A DNA stretch of 64,000 bases, from the NCBI GenBank assembly GCA_038251325.1, contig JBBSBL010000004.1, positions 25,386 to 89,385 on the forward strand, written 5' to 3'. Under the pieces are notes generated by a model. The model was not told the DNA's origin and made no database searches. It worked only from the letters and a program-made list of their open reading frames with translations. The position numbers and the translations under genes were made by a program. The stretch comes from JBBSBL01 sp038251325. GTDB lineage: Bacteria > Actinomycetota > Thermoleophilia > Solirubrobacterales > Solirubrobacteraceae. This document shows positions 16,378 to 24,761 of this stretch, one piece after another. Numbering within the stretch: the stretch's first letter is position 1; every line of letters begins with the position of its first letter.

Positions 16378-17477
16378 GCGTCCGGCGGTGTCATACGATC
16401 CTCGGCGCGATGCGTCCCCTCTCCGCCCTGGCCACCGCCTGCTGCGCCCTGCTCCTGGCCGCCGCCCCCCCCGCGCTCGCGGACGACCCGCCGGCCGCCG
16501 GGAGCGGCGCCGTCGCCACGCCGGCCGCGAGCCAGACGACCCCCGCGCCCGCGCCGAAGCCCAAGGCGAAGGCCAACCCCAAGCGGACGCGTCGCCGCGC
16601 CGCGCCACTCGGCGGCACGCTGAAGCTCCGGCTCCTCGGCCCACTGCGGACCCGCACCCACGCCTGGGCGCTCACCGGGCAGGCGCTTCGCCTCCGCGGC
16701 GTCGTCACCCGCTTCGCTCCCGGCCAGCGGGTCACGCTGCGGATCTGGCGCGGGCGCCGGCTCGTGCGGATCATCACCCCGCGCGTCTTCCCGTCCGCGT
16801 CGCGCCGCTTCGGCCGCTTCTCGGTCCGCTTCGCGAGTCACAACGCCGGCCGCCTCACGATCGGCGGCATCAAGCCGGCGACCCGGCGCCAGATCCGGAT
16901 GGTCGCCGCGCCGGTCGGCGCGAGCGTCGTCACCGGCGGGGGCGACGGGGCGTCGGTCGCCGCGCTGCAGGCCGGCCTGGCCCGGCTCGGCTACTGGACC
17001 CCGCGCTCGGGTCGCCTCGACGCCGGCACCGGCCGGGCGCTCATGGCCTTCCGCAAGGTCAACGGGATGGCCCGGACCTACGGCTCGAGCCGCGGCATCG
17101 TCGGGATGGTGCTGAGCGGCCAGGGCGCCTTCCGCGCCCGCTACCCCGGCCTCGGCAAGCACGTCGAGGCCGATCTCGCCCGGCAGGTGCTCGTCTTCCT
17201 CTACGGCGGGCGGGTCCACCAGATCTTCGGCATCAGCTCCGGCAAGCCCTCGACGCCGACGGTGCTCGGCACCTTCCGCTTCTACAGCCGCGAGCTCGGC
17301 ACCAACAGCCACGGGATGGTCGACTCGAGCTACTTCTATGGCGGCTACGCGGTGCACGGCTACTTCGACGTCCCGCCCTACGCGGCGAGCCACGGCTGCC
17401 TGCGGACCTGGATCCCCAACGCGCGGCAGATCCACGACTGGATCCGCGTCGGGGACCCGATCTCGGTCTACTCGTAG
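16374..17477 (+). CDS. L,D-transpeptidase with signal peptide and peptidoglycan-binding domain
   Basis: 367 residues from the GTG, or 355 from an ATG at 16410. A hydrophobic signal segment ends near ALADDPP, followed by a Pro/Lys-rich linker, a beta-rich region, a PG_binding_1-like repeat (VAALQAGLARLGYW, GRALMAFRKVNGM) and the YkuD catalytic domain with VHGYFDVPPYAASHGCLR, where His and Cys are catalytic. It makes 3-3 crosslinks in peptidoglycan or attaches proteins to it. The GTG is chosen because it overlaps the leader stop; the ATG has no ribosome-binding site. Confidence 0.88.
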   Translation: MSVRRCHTILGAMRPLSALATACCALLLAAAPPALADDPPAAGSGAVATPAASQTTPAPAPKPKAKANPKRTRRRAAPLGGTLKLRLLGPLRTRTHAWALTGQALRLRGVVTRFAPGQRVTLRIWRGRRLVRIITPRVFPSASRRFGRFSVRFASHNAGRLTIGGIKPATRRQIRMVAAPVGASVVTGGGDGASVAALQAGLARLGYWTPRSGRLDAGTGRALMAFRKVNGMARTYGSSRGIVGMVLSGQGAFRARYPGLGKHVEADLARQVLVFLYGGRVHQIFGISSGKPSTPTVLGTFRFYSRELGTNSHGMVDSSYFYGGYAVHGYFDVPPYAASHGCLRTWIPNARQIHDWIRVGDPISVYS

Positions 17478-17487
17478 GGCGCGGAGG

Positions 17488-17892
17488 TCAGGCGCGGCCG
17501 GCGGAGTACCGCGCGAGGTAGCCGAGCCCGAAGCCGTAGACGAGCAGGGCGAGGAGGGTCGGCACGGTCTCGCGCACCCAGGCGCTCTTCGCCGTCTCCG
17601 CGACCGCGTCGAACGGGCTGCGGAGCTTCGACGCGACCTCGTCGATGAAGCGCCGCGGCTGCGCCGGCTTCTTGGTCACGACCTGCGGGACGTTGAAGCC
17701 CTGGTCGACGACGACGGCCTGCGTGTGCTTCGAGGCGCCGCTGAACTCGTCGGTCGCGAAGAGCACGAAGCTCGCCAGCACGAAGAGGCTGGCGGCGACC
17801 GAGACGATCCAGATCCCGCGGGAGACCACGTCCTCGGCATCGGCCGGGAACCGGGCTAGCATGAGCGCCGCCCGATGGCGTCCGTCGTCCAT
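17488..17892 (-). CDS. Small two-helix membrane protein, unknown function
   Basis: 134 residues with hydrophobic helices at about 25-46 and 107-127. Between them lies a charged loop with VVVDQGFNVPQVV and a basic KKPAQPRRF patch. I do not recognise a family. Its ATG is 17 bp from the divergent pyrE start, so their promoters must overlap or pyrE is transcribed without a leader. It ends 10 bp from the convergent L,D-transpeptidase stop. Confidence 0.7.
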   Translation of the reverse strand: MDDGRHRAALMLARFPADAEDVVSRGIWIVSVAASLFVLASFVLFATDEFSGASKHTQAVVVDQGFNVPQVVTKKPAQPRRFIDEVASKLRSPFDAVAETAKSAWVRETVPTLLALLVYGFGLGYLARYSAGRA

Positions 17893-17909
17893 CCGTCCAC
17901 CCCGCCCCG

Positions 17910-18470
17910 GTGAGCCTCGAAGACGCGCGTGAGGCGCTCGTGGCCGAGCTCCGCGAGCACGCCCTCATCGTCGGCGAGGTGACGCTGACCAGCGGCGCCG
18001 TGGCGCAGTACTACGTCGACGCGAAGCGCGCGATCCTCCGCCCGGCGGGATTCCGCGCGCTGGCCACGCTCGTCGCCGCCCGGGCGGCCGAGTGGCGGGC
18101 GGAGGCGGTCGGCGGCCTCACGATGGGCGCCGACGCCCCGGCCTGCGCGGCCCTCGCCGGCGGGGCCGACGCGCTCGCCTTCTTCGTGCGCAAGGAGGCG
18201 AAGGCGCACGGGCTCCAGCGCCGCGTCGAGGGCCCGCCGCTCGCGCCCGGCACCCGCTGTCTCGTCGTCGAGGACGTTGTCACCACCGGCGGCTCGACCC
18301 TGACCGCGATCGACGCCGTGCGCGAGGCCGGCCTCGAGGTCTGCGGGGTGCTCGCGGTCCTCGACCGCCTCGCCGGCGGCGCCGAGCGGATCCGCGCCGC
18401 CGCCGGCGACGCACCCTACGAGGCGCTGGCCACGATCGACGAGGTGTATCCGGAGCGGGAGGATCGGTAA
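17910..18470 (+). CDS. pyrE: Orotate phosphoribosyltransferase
   Basis: 186 residues. PyrE joins orotate to PRPP to give OMP in pyrimidine synthesis. The PRPP-binding loop is CLVVEDVVTTGGSTL near 116-130; LTSGAVAQYYVDAK near the N-terminus and the flexible-loop Lys in FVRKEAKAHG are the other family signatures. GTG start. No other pyr gene is nearby. Confidence 0.95.
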   Translation: MSLEDAREALVAELREHALIVGEVTLTSGAVAQYYVDAKRAILRPAGFRALATLVAARAAEWRAEAVGGLTMGADAPACAALAGGADALAFFVRKEAKAHGLQRRVEGPPLAPGTRCLVVEDVVTTGGSTLTAIDAVREAGLEVCGVLAVLDRLAGGAERIRAAAGDAPYEALATIDEVYPEREDR

Positions 18471-18506
18471 GGGCGCCCGCCATCGACGGGCGACCTTCCT
18501 CGCGGA

Positions 18507-18525
18507 CTGAGGGTCACGCCCTCAG
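18507..18525. repeat. Inverted repeat between pyrE and vapBC
   Basis: CTGAGGG, five-base loop, CCCTCAG: a perfect 7-bp palindrome 22 bp upstream of a TATTAT box. It could be a rho-independent stop for pyrE (but no T-run follows) or the operator for VapBC autoregulation. Its place near the -35 region favours the operator. Confidence 0.4.
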
Positions 18526-18546
18526 AGGCGCTCAGCGCTGCTGCGC

Positions 18547-18552
18547 TATTAT
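18547..18552 (+). promoter_or_regulatory. Putative -10 box of leaderless vapBC promoter
   Basis: TATTAT is one of the few AT-only hexamers in this part of the window. It ends six bases before the GTG start of the antitoxin, so transcription would begin at or just before the start codon, giving a leaderless mRNA, a frequent arrangement in actinobacteria. There is no Shine-Dalgarno sequence in front of the GTG, which agrees. Confidence 0.5.
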
Positions 18553-18558
18553 CGCGCT

Positions 18559-18795
18559 GTGGCAACCATCCAGATCCGAGAGATTCCCGAGCCGGCATAC
18601 GAGGTCCTTCGGCGCCGGGCTCGGGGACGGGGGCAGTCGATCCAGGCCTACATGCGGGAGCAGGTCCTCGAGATGGCCGGCCGTCCGAGCAATGAGGAGG
18701 CGCTCGAGTCGATCGAGGCGATCATCGGCCAAGACGCCGATCGCTCGCCGGCGCCAGAGACGATCGTCCGGGACCTCTCGGCGGACCGTCGCTGA
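18559..18795 (+). CDS. vapB: VapB/FitA-like ribbon-helix-helix antitoxin
   Basis: 78 residues. The N-terminal ~45 residues (MATIQIREIPEPAYEVL, QSIQAYMREQV) form a ribbon-helix-helix DNA-binding domain, and the acidic C-terminal tail would wrap the toxin. It starts with GTG and ends 4 bp before the PIN-domain gene, the normal antitoxin-first order. It should bind its own promoter together with the toxin. Confidence 0.9.
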   Translation: MATIQIREIPEPAYEVLRRRARGRGQSIQAYMREQVLEMAGRPSNEEALESIEAIIGQDADRSPAPETIVRDLSADRR

Positions 18796-18799
18796 CCGG

Positions 18800-19207
18800 G
18801 TGGCGGCTGTCCTGGATGCCTCGGCGCTGATCTACGCCGTGCGGTCCGGGGCGCCGAGCGCCGCGGCCCTGCGGAGGCGGCTGGTCCGAGACACGTTGCA
18901 CGCCCCGCACCTCATCGACGCGGAGACCGGGAACGTCCTGCGCCGGCACGTCCTCGCGGGTGACCTGCCACCGAGGGACGCCATGACACTGCTGAGCGAC
19001 GCCGCCGCTCTGGTCGATCTGCGCTATGAGACGACGGGCGCGCTGCGCCGGGCGGCCTGGGACCTGCGCGACAACCTCTCGTTCTACGACGGGCTGTACG
19101 TCGCGCTGGCGCAGGCTCTCGACCTCCCGCTGCTGACCGTCGACGCGAAGCTGACCCGCACCCCGAAGCTCCCGTGCGCCGTCGAGCTCGTCGCGACGAG
19201 CGGGTGA
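18800..19207 (+). CDS. vapC: VapC-like PIN-domain ribonuclease toxin
   Basis: 135 residues from a GTG 4 bp after the antitoxin stop. The PIN acidic residues are the Asp in AVLDASALIYAV, Glu in DAETGNVLRRH, Asp in FYDGLYVALA and Asp in LLTVDAKL. VapC toxins cut specific tRNAs or rRNA when the antitoxin is degraded. Complete, so the pair is probably active. It lies just outside the tRNA-Arg repeat. Confidence 0.92.
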   Translation: MAAVLDASALIYAVRSGAPSAAALRRRLVRDTLHAPHLIDAETGNVLRRHVLAGDLPPRDAMTLLSDAAALVDLRYETTGALRRAAWDLRDNLSFYDGLYVALAQALDLPLLTVDAKLTRTPKLPCAVELVATSG

Positions 19208-19606
19208 TCCCGACGAGCGGCCGGAGGACGGGGCGCCACGCGACCACTCGTCGCGCGGCAAGCCAGGGGAAACCGCATGCCCCGACCTGGATTCGAACCA
19301 GGGGCCTACTCCTTAGGAAGGACGCCGAGCGGCTTCTGGCGATGTCTTGCGTGCGGGAACGCGCTGCAAATTCCCACCTCCCGCAGATGTCAGGAGAGAT
19401 GCGGCGGCAGAGCATCCACCGCCTAGATCTGCCTGAGCTTACTAAGCGAAACGGGCATATCCCTTATCTAGATCACGGGCAAGACAGGAAACCCTTTCTA
19501 ACGCGCATCGCGGACCCAGGCGTGCAAAACCGCCCTTCCAAATTAGCTCTCGGCAGGACAGGTTCTGGCCCGATGCCAATCCCGCTGAACGATCAATCGG
19601 GCAGAA
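19208..19606. other. 399-bp stretch without a convincing gene
   Basis: Contains the tRNA 3' fragment at 19279-19318. From about 19380 to 19606 the sequence is visibly richer in A and T than its surroundings. A long open frame crosses the region on the plus strand, but it translates the tRNA antisense and has no codon bias, so I do not call it. A 7-bp inverted repeat (GCCCGAT at 19568 and ATCGGGC at 19596) is present. This may be the worn recombination end of the inserted element. Confidence 0.6.
19279..19318 (-). repeat. Displaced 3' end of tRNA-Arg(CCT), att-like direct repeat (left)
   Basis: Forty bases identical to 21957-21996, covering the acceptor 3' strand, T arm, variable loop and part of the anticodon stem-loop. 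One mismatch and three more matches follow, then the sequences diverge. The 5' half of the tRNA is absent here, so it is a fragment and not a gene. Confidence 0.93.
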
Positions 19607-20389
19607 CTAACCCCGCAAATCGCGCCGGCGGATGCCCGCCACGGCGATCGCCACAAGGATGAGCGCCAACACCCCCATCACGGCGAGGTCGCTCGCGTCG
19701 ACGCCGTTGGCGAGCGGGTCGTGGCCGGAGTAGTAATAGAAGGGCGAGAGGTACTTCAGCCACTCAAGCGCGCCGACCAGAGGCGCGAAGCCGTTGATCA
19801 GGAAGGCGAGCACCCCGAAGCCGGCGGCCCCCCCGAGTGCCACGGCCCTCTGCCCGGTGGCGGCGCCGAGTGCCAGCCCCAGCGCCCCGAGCACCAGGCC
19901 GAAGAAGACCAGGTGAAGCGACTCGGCCGCGAGATCGCCGGCGCCGATTCCGCCCCCGGCGAGGGCGACGGCGGCCACCAGACCTGCCCAGTTGACCGCG
20001 CCCATCGCCAGCACCGCGAGCGCGACAGCCGCGGCCTTGCCCAGAACAGCGCCCGAGCGCTGCAGCGGGTGGGCGAGGATCAGGGCGAGGATGCCGTCCT
20101 CCTCCTCGCCTGCGGTCGAGCCCGCGGCGATCGCCACCGCGACCCCGCCGACGATCAGCGGGGCGAGGATCGAGACGGCCTCCGCCTTCAGGTAGCCGTT
20201 CAGGGTGCCGTAGTCGGCGCCCCCGAGCAGGTTGCTGACGCCCTCGCCGACCTTGAGTTGCCCGAAGGTGCCGCCGATCGAGGGGAAGAGGGCACCGAGC
20301 ATCAACAGGAAGGCGAACAGCGCGGCGGCGGCGATTGCCGTCATCCGCCAGCGCAGGCGCAGCTCGAGCTCGCAGGTCGGGATGCTCAT
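19607..20389 (-). CDS. ABC-2 type transporter permease
   Basis: 260 residues with six hydrophobic helices (first at about 16-36). The loop GEEEDGILALILAHPLQR matches the ABC-2 permease family that includes multidrug and antibiotic exporters. The N-terminus ELRLRWRMT and the basic RRRDLRG end fit inside orientation. Its ATG overlaps the ATPase stop by 4 bp. Together they form an exporter; substrate unknown. Carried on the tRNA-Arg insertion. Confidence 0.88.
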   Translation of the reverse strand: MSIPTCELELRLRWRMTAIAAAALFAFLLMLGALFPSIGGTFGQLKVGEGVSNLLGGADYGTLNGYLKAEAVSILAPLIVGGVAVAIAAGSTAGEEEDGILALILAHPLQRSGAVLGKAAAVALAVLAMGAVNWAGLVAAVALAGGGIGAGDLAAESLHLVFFGLVLGALGLALGAATGQRAVALGGAAGFGVLAFLINGFAPLVGALEWLKYLSPFYYYSGHDPLANGVDASDLAVMGVLALILVAIAVAGIRRRDLRG

Positions 20390-21288
20390 ACCGCCTCCTC
20401 GTCCCGGTAGAAGCGCAGAAAGATCTCCTCGAGGGCGTCCTCGCGGCTGCGGATCGAGCGGACCTCGTGCCGTGCGGCGGCCTTGATCAGGGCATCCGTC
20501 GAACCCTCGAAGGCGACCGTCATGTGCGTGGCGTTGACCTCGACCCCGCGCACCTCCGGCAGGGCCCGGAACTCCTCTGCCGGAGCGGGCTCGGCGAACT
20601 CGATCTCCAGGCGCTGCACCGCGACCGAGCGCAGGTTCTCGATCGAGTCGACCACGGCCAGGCGGCCCTCGCGCAAGACGGCGACGCGGTGGGTGACCCG
20701 CTCGACCTCCGAGAGGGTGTGGGAGGAGAGGAACACCGTGCGTCCCTGCGAGCTGACCTCCGCCAGCAGGGCGTGGAAGCTCTGTTGGACCAGCGGGTCG
20801 AGCCCGGCGATCGGCTCGTCGAGGATCAGCAACTCGGGCTCGTGCATGAAGGCCTGGATCAAGCCGATCTTCTGCCGGTTTCCGGTCGAGAGCTCGCGCA
20901 CCGGGCGGTCGAGCTGGGCGTCGAAGCGATCCGCCAGCGAGTCGCGCACCCGCCGCTCGACCCCGCCACGAAGCTTGGCCAGGTAGTCGAGCGCGTCCGC
21001 CCCGCTCAGCTTCGGATAGAGAGCGAAGTCGCCGGGCAGGAAGCCGACCCGGCGGCGGATCTCGAGGCTGCGGCGCTGGGTGTCGAGACCGAGCATCCGC
21101 GCCGAGCCGGAGGTCGGCTCGATCAGGTCCAGCAGCAACCGCATCGTCGTCGACTTGCCCGCCCCGTTTGGCCCGAGGAAGCCGAAGACCTCCCCTCGCT
21201 CGACCTCGAGGTCGAGGTCGAAGAGGCCGTGGCCGGAGCCGTAGTCCTTGGAGAGGCCCTCGGTGCGGATGGCGGCGTCCTCACTCAT
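20386..21288 (-). CDS. ABC transporter ATP-binding protein (ABC-2/DrrA-like)
   Basis: 300 residues. Walker A GPNGAGKST, Q-loop region VGFLPGDF, signature LSTGNRQKIGL (LSTGN instead of LSGGQ), Walker B LLILDEPIAGLDP and switch His in SSHTLSE are all present. The ~80-residue C-terminal region is typical of exporters paired with ABC-2 permeases. It energises the adjacent permease. The transposase remnant lies immediately upstream, its stop touching this ATG, so the pair may now depend on a promoter within the element. Confidence 0.94.
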   Translation of the reverse strand: MSEDAAIRTEGLSKDYGSGHGLFDLDLEVERGEVFGFLGPNGAGKSTTMRLLLDLIEPTSGSARMLGLDTQRRSLEIRRRVGFLPGDFALYPKLSGADALDYLAKLRGGVERRVRDSLADRFDAQLDRPVRELSTGNRQKIGLIQAFMHEPELLILDEPIAGLDPLVQQSFHALLAEVSSQGRTVFLSSHTLSEVERVTHRVAVLREGRLAVVDSIENLRSVAVQRLEIEFAEPAPAEEFRALPEVRGVEVNATHMTVAFEGSTDALIKAAARHEVRSIRSREDALEEIFLRFYRDEEAV

Positions 21289-21884
21289 CAGGGCGCCGCC
21301 CTCGCGTTCTCGAGACCGGCCGCCCGACCGGCTTTTTGCCTTCCGCCAGCCGTTCGGGGCGACCGCTCGGCGTGCCCTCCGACTCGTCCCGCTCGCGACG
21401 CTCGGCCTCGAGCTCGCGCGCGGTCCGCCTCAGCCACTCCCGGCGAGCGCGGGAATCGCGAAGCTCCGCTGGGAGCTCGCCCCCCGCGCGCGGAGCCGTA
21501 GAGCTCATCCTCGCGGGCATCCACCTCGGCCGCCTCCTCGAGGACCTCGCGAGCGACCTGCTCATAGGTCGGATTGCGCTGACCCGAGGCGTTCGCCGCG
21601 ATCACCCGGAACGCGACATCCTCACGACAGCGACTCTCGATCCGCCGAGCCGAGCGCTCCCCAACCGCATAGGCGTAACTCAACAGCGCCACCATCATCG
21701 CCGGATCATGCGCCGCCCGGCCATGCCCGTCGACACGATACGCGCGATAAAACGCGCCGAGATCGAACTCCTCGACCGCCTCGATCACCAACCACGCCAG
21801 GTGGCCCGGATCCAGCCACTCGCGCAGACTCGGCGGCATCAAGAAACACTGATCACGACCGCACTCAATGAAGTTCTGCGGCAT
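21281..21884 (-). pseudogene. IS1182-family transposase remnant with internal deletion and frameshift
   Basis: The N-terminus (MPQNFIECGRDQCFLMPPSL, DGHGRAAHDPAMMVALL, CREDVAFRVIAAN) is typical of IS1182/IS1182-like DDE transposases. After the AAN residues the sequence jumps to a segment (RNPTYEQVAREVLEEA) that in intact relatives lies ~50 residues later, so the part with the first catalytic Asp is missing. In a run of six C bases at 21480-21485 the frame then shifts: GGELPAELRDSR continues in the other frame to about 21281. The C-terminal catalytic region is absent. Confidence 0.85.
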
Positions 21885-21956
21885 CCACCAATCGTCCCGC
21901 CGACCCCAGACGGAGCTCGGTTTGCGCGCCAGGATCTATGAAAATTTAATGCTTAC
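21885..21956. other. Junction between transposase remnant and tRNA-Arg
   Basis: 72 bp with an AT-rich core (about 21937-21955), unlike the flanks. It probably holds the old IS end or the element's recombination arm. No terminal inverted repeat could be matched because the other IS end is lost. Confidence 0.4.
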
Positions 21957-22030
<74 letters not shown>

Positions 22031-22118
22031 TTGTGCTCTGCATCAGGCCTTCCCGTCTGCCGCCCTGACAGGCACATCGTTGCATGGCACAGCCGCGGCA
22101 CGCCGTCGAGGTGGGCGA

Positions 22119-22259
22119 GTAGCTGAGCCTCGGAAGATCGTACCGGCGGTTCGGCGGCACCCGGCGATTGGCGTTGTCTATCTGGCGGTCAAGTTCTGGG
22201 ATCGCACGCTCGGCCAGATCGAGACCGAGAGCCCCTACGACTCCACCGATGACGGCTGA
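22119..22259 (+). pseudogene. Possible coding remnant upstream of tRNA-Arg
   Basis: An open frame without a normal start ends in TGA at 22257. Its last 29 codons (GVVYLAVKFWDRTLGQ, then IETESPYDSTDDG) have strong G/C third-position bias like real genes here, whereas the codons before them do not. I recognise no family. It could be the 3' end of a gene lost by rearrangement. Confidence 0.3.
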
Positions 22260-22268
22260 TCGAGGCGC

Positions 22269-23432
22269 TCAGCGGGCCGGCTCCGCGAGCAGGGTGATCG
22301 CCAGCAGGACGATCGCGAGGGCCGCGTAGCCGCCCCGCCGCGCCACCGAGTCGCAGGTGCGCACGGCGATCAGGCACTGCAGGCAGTAGTAGGCGGCGAA
22401 GGCGCGTGAGGCGACGGCGATGATCGTGAACGTCGGCACCGTCGCGGCAAGTGCGATCGCGACGCCGCCGCTGACGGCGTAGGCACGGCGACCGCCGGCG
22501 GCGCGCGGATAGAGGGTGTGCAGGTTGCCGCTCGCCGCCACGGTGTCGGCCGTTGCCGCGCTGAACTGGCTGAGCACCGCAGCGCCGACGAGCGGCAGCG
22601 AGAGCAGAGGCGCCACCCGAGCGGTGATGTCGAGCAGGTCGGAGTCGACGCCCGAGCCGCTGCCGAGACCCATCAGCGGCGTCGCCGCGGCGGTGAAGCC
22701 GATGTAGATCGGGGTTGCGACCAGCTGCGAGAAACGACAGGCGCGGACCCGGGTCTCGCGGTCGAACTCCTCGCCGAGGTAGCGAACCGTCTCAAAGCCC
22801 TGGACGGTGATCAAGATCCCTCCGAGGATCAGCAGCATCTCGATCAGGCCGCCGCCGGGGACCGGCGGTAGGTCGAGGCCGCTGCCGAGCAGATCACCCG
22901 CGTCGCTGAGTACGAACGTGGCGCCGAGTACGGTGACCAGCGTCAACACCGCGGCGAGGGCGAGACGGTCGAGACGGTCAAGGCCGTCGAAGCCCCGGGC
23001 GAGCCCGATCGCGACGATCAGCGCGATCGCGGCGCAGGCGATGACTCGCTGAATCAGTTCGGAATCACTGCCCGAGAAGCTGACCATGTACTCGGCCATG
23101 ATCCGCACGTAGAGGCCGACCGAGATGACATAGGCAACGACGATCACACGGTCGCTCCACTTCTCCAGCGAGCGGGTGCCGTGATCGAGCGTGTCGTCGG
23201 CCGCCATCGCCTCGACTGTGGCGACGTTGTGGCGGATGGCCGCGCCGACGAGCCAGGCGAATATGCAGACGCCGGTGATCGCGACGACGGCGAGGCTCCC
23301 GACCGTGCGCTCGAGAACCGGCACGATGATCAGGAAGCCGCTACCGAAGATCGAGGCGAGCGGCGTCACCGATGCTCGCATCACCTCGCCGGCGCCGTCG
23401 CTCCCGCCGGTCAGCCAACGCAGCAGCGGCAC
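22269..23432 (-). CDS. APC-superfamily-like integral membrane permease
   Basis: 387 residues, about ten hydrophobic helices. The first contains the Gly-rich LASIFGSGFLIIVPV stretch reminiscent of the unwound first helix of amino acid-polyamine-cation transporters. Charged cytoplasmic loops include RSLEKWSDR and GEEFDRETRVRACRF. GTG start. No catalytic or binding-protein domain. The substrate cannot be predicted. It stands alone, divergent from the peptide ABC operon. Confidence 0.65.
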   Translation of the reverse strand: MPLLRWLTGGSDGAGEVMRASVTPLASIFGSGFLIIVPVLERTVGSLAVVAITGVCIFAWLVGAAIRHNVATVEAMAADDTLDHGTRSLEKWSDRVIVVAYVISVGLYVRIMAEYMVSFSGSDSELIQRVIACAAIALIVAIGLARGFDGLDRLDRLALAAVLTLVTVLGATFVLSDAGDLLGSGLDLPPVPGGGLIEMLLILGGILITVQGFETVRYLGEEFDRETRVRACRFSQLVATPIYIGFTAAATPLMGLGSGSGVDSDLLDITARVAPLLSLPLVGAAVLSQFSAATADTVAASGNLHTLYPRAAGGRRAYAVSGGVAIALAATVPTFTIIAVASRAFAAYYCLQCLIAVRTCDSVARRGGYAALAIVLLAITLLAEPAR

Positions 23433-23715
23433 CGCAGGGATTCAAGCAGCCACGTGGGCGGCTCGCGATATCGGTGGCAGGGCGCTGTGCCGGTGGGCGC
23501 ATCCCTGGGCGCCGCCCCGATGACGCGAATGACGCGGACAGCGCGCCGAGAGTAGGGTCCGCGAGCGCGCAGACGCCGCCCGGCGGCCCGCGCAGGGGAT
23601 CGGCCGGGGGCGACGAATTGCGCAATCGAACGGGAGACGTGCGAAGCGAGGACACGACAGCCATCGGCGCCGCGCGCCGTGAGGTCCGGGCGATCGCTCG
23701 GCCCGGAGGCGTGCG

Positions 23716-24699
23716 ATGAGCACCGGCGGCGGGATCCTTGGCGAGGCGTTCCAGGAGGAGGTCGGCGCCGAGCCGGTCGGCAAGGCCGAGATCGCCGCGC
23801 GCTCGCCCGCGCGGCTCATGTGGTCGCGCCTGCGCGAGGACCGGGTGGCGATGGCCGCGCTGGTCTTCATCGGCCTGCTGATCGTCGTGGCGATCTTCGC
23901 GCCCCAGATCGTCGAACTCGTCGGGGCGCCACCGCCGAACAAGCTCGACCGCTCCGCGCTCGACTCCTTCGGCACGCCAACCGGCCCGTCCTCCGACCAC
24001 CTGTTCGGCGTCGACACCCTCGGGCGCGACGTGTTCGCGCGAACGATCTACGGCGCCCGGGTCTCGCTGTATGTCGCGATCGTCGCCACCGGGATCGCGA
24101 CGATCATCGGGGTCGTGCTCGGCCTCTGGTCCGGCTTCTACCGCGGCTGGGCCGACACGCTGATCTCCCGCTTCATGGACGTGCTGCTCGCCTTCCCGGT
24201 GCTCCTGCTCGCGATCGGGCTCGCCTCGGCCTGCTCGCTGGGCAACGGCTGCGTCGGTGGGCTCGTCCAGCCCGGGCTGTCGGTGGTGATCGTGGTGATC
24301 GCCCTGGTGAGCTGGCCCTACCTCTCGCGGCTGATCCGGGGGCAGGTGCTCTCGCTGCGCGAGAAGGAGTTCGTCGAGGCCTCGCGCTCGCTCGGCGCGA
24401 CGAGCTCGCGGATCATCTTCCGCGAGGTTCTCCCCAACCTGTGGGCGCCGATCATCGTCTACGCCACGCTCATCATCCCCACCAACGTGCTCTTCGAGGC
24501 CGCCCTCTCGTTCCTCGGCGTCGGCGTGCAGTCGCCGACCGCGAGCTGGGGCGCGATGCTCGCCGACGCCACCGGCAGCTTCGACACGGCCTGGTGGTAC
24601 CTGTTCTTTCCCGGGACCGCCCTCGTGCTGACGGTCCTCGCCTTCAACCTGATCGGGGACGCGCTCTCCGACGCCCTCAACCCGCAGCGCCTGGACTGA
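23716..24699 (+). CDS. Peptide/nickel ABC transporter permease, DppC type
   Basis: 327 residues. Six membrane helices after an N-terminal cytoplasmic segment, with the EAA loop EASRSLGATSSRIIF that contacts the ATPases. DppC/OppC-type proteins pair with DppB to form the membrane channel. A GGAGG sequence lies 8 bp before the ATG. It is the first gene of the unit, ahead of the binding protein, an uncommon order because dppB usually leads. Confidence 0.94.
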   Translation: MSTGGGILGEAFQEEVGAEPVGKAEIAARSPARLMWSRLREDRVAMAALVFIGLLIVVAIFAPQIVELVGAPPPNKLDRSALDSFGTPTGPSSDHLFGVDTLGRDVFARTIYGARVSLYVAIVATGIATIIGVVLGLWSGFYRGWADTLISRFMDVLLAFPVLLLAIGLASACSLGNGCVGGLVQPGLSVVIVVIALVSWPYLSRLIRGQVLSLREKEFVEASRSLGATSSRIIFREVLPNLWAPIIVYATLIIPTNVLFEAALSFLGVGVQSPTASWGAMLADATGSFDTAWWYLFFPGTALVLTVLAFNLIGDALSDALNPQRLD

Positions 24700-24761
24700 T
24701 GGCGTCGCGGGCGCGGACCACCAACCACCTCCGGCGCGCGCCGGGAAGAAAGGAACTCTCG

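Noticed and set aside
18559..19207. VapBC as cargo of the tRNA-Arg insertion
   Set aside because: The pair lies outside the left repeat, so the visible boundaries exclude it; an earlier larger island cannot be ruled out.
19174..19662. Plus-strand frame reading through the tRNA fragment
   Set aside because: It contains WIRTRGLLL, a well-known artefact of translating a tRNA antisense, and lacks codon bias.
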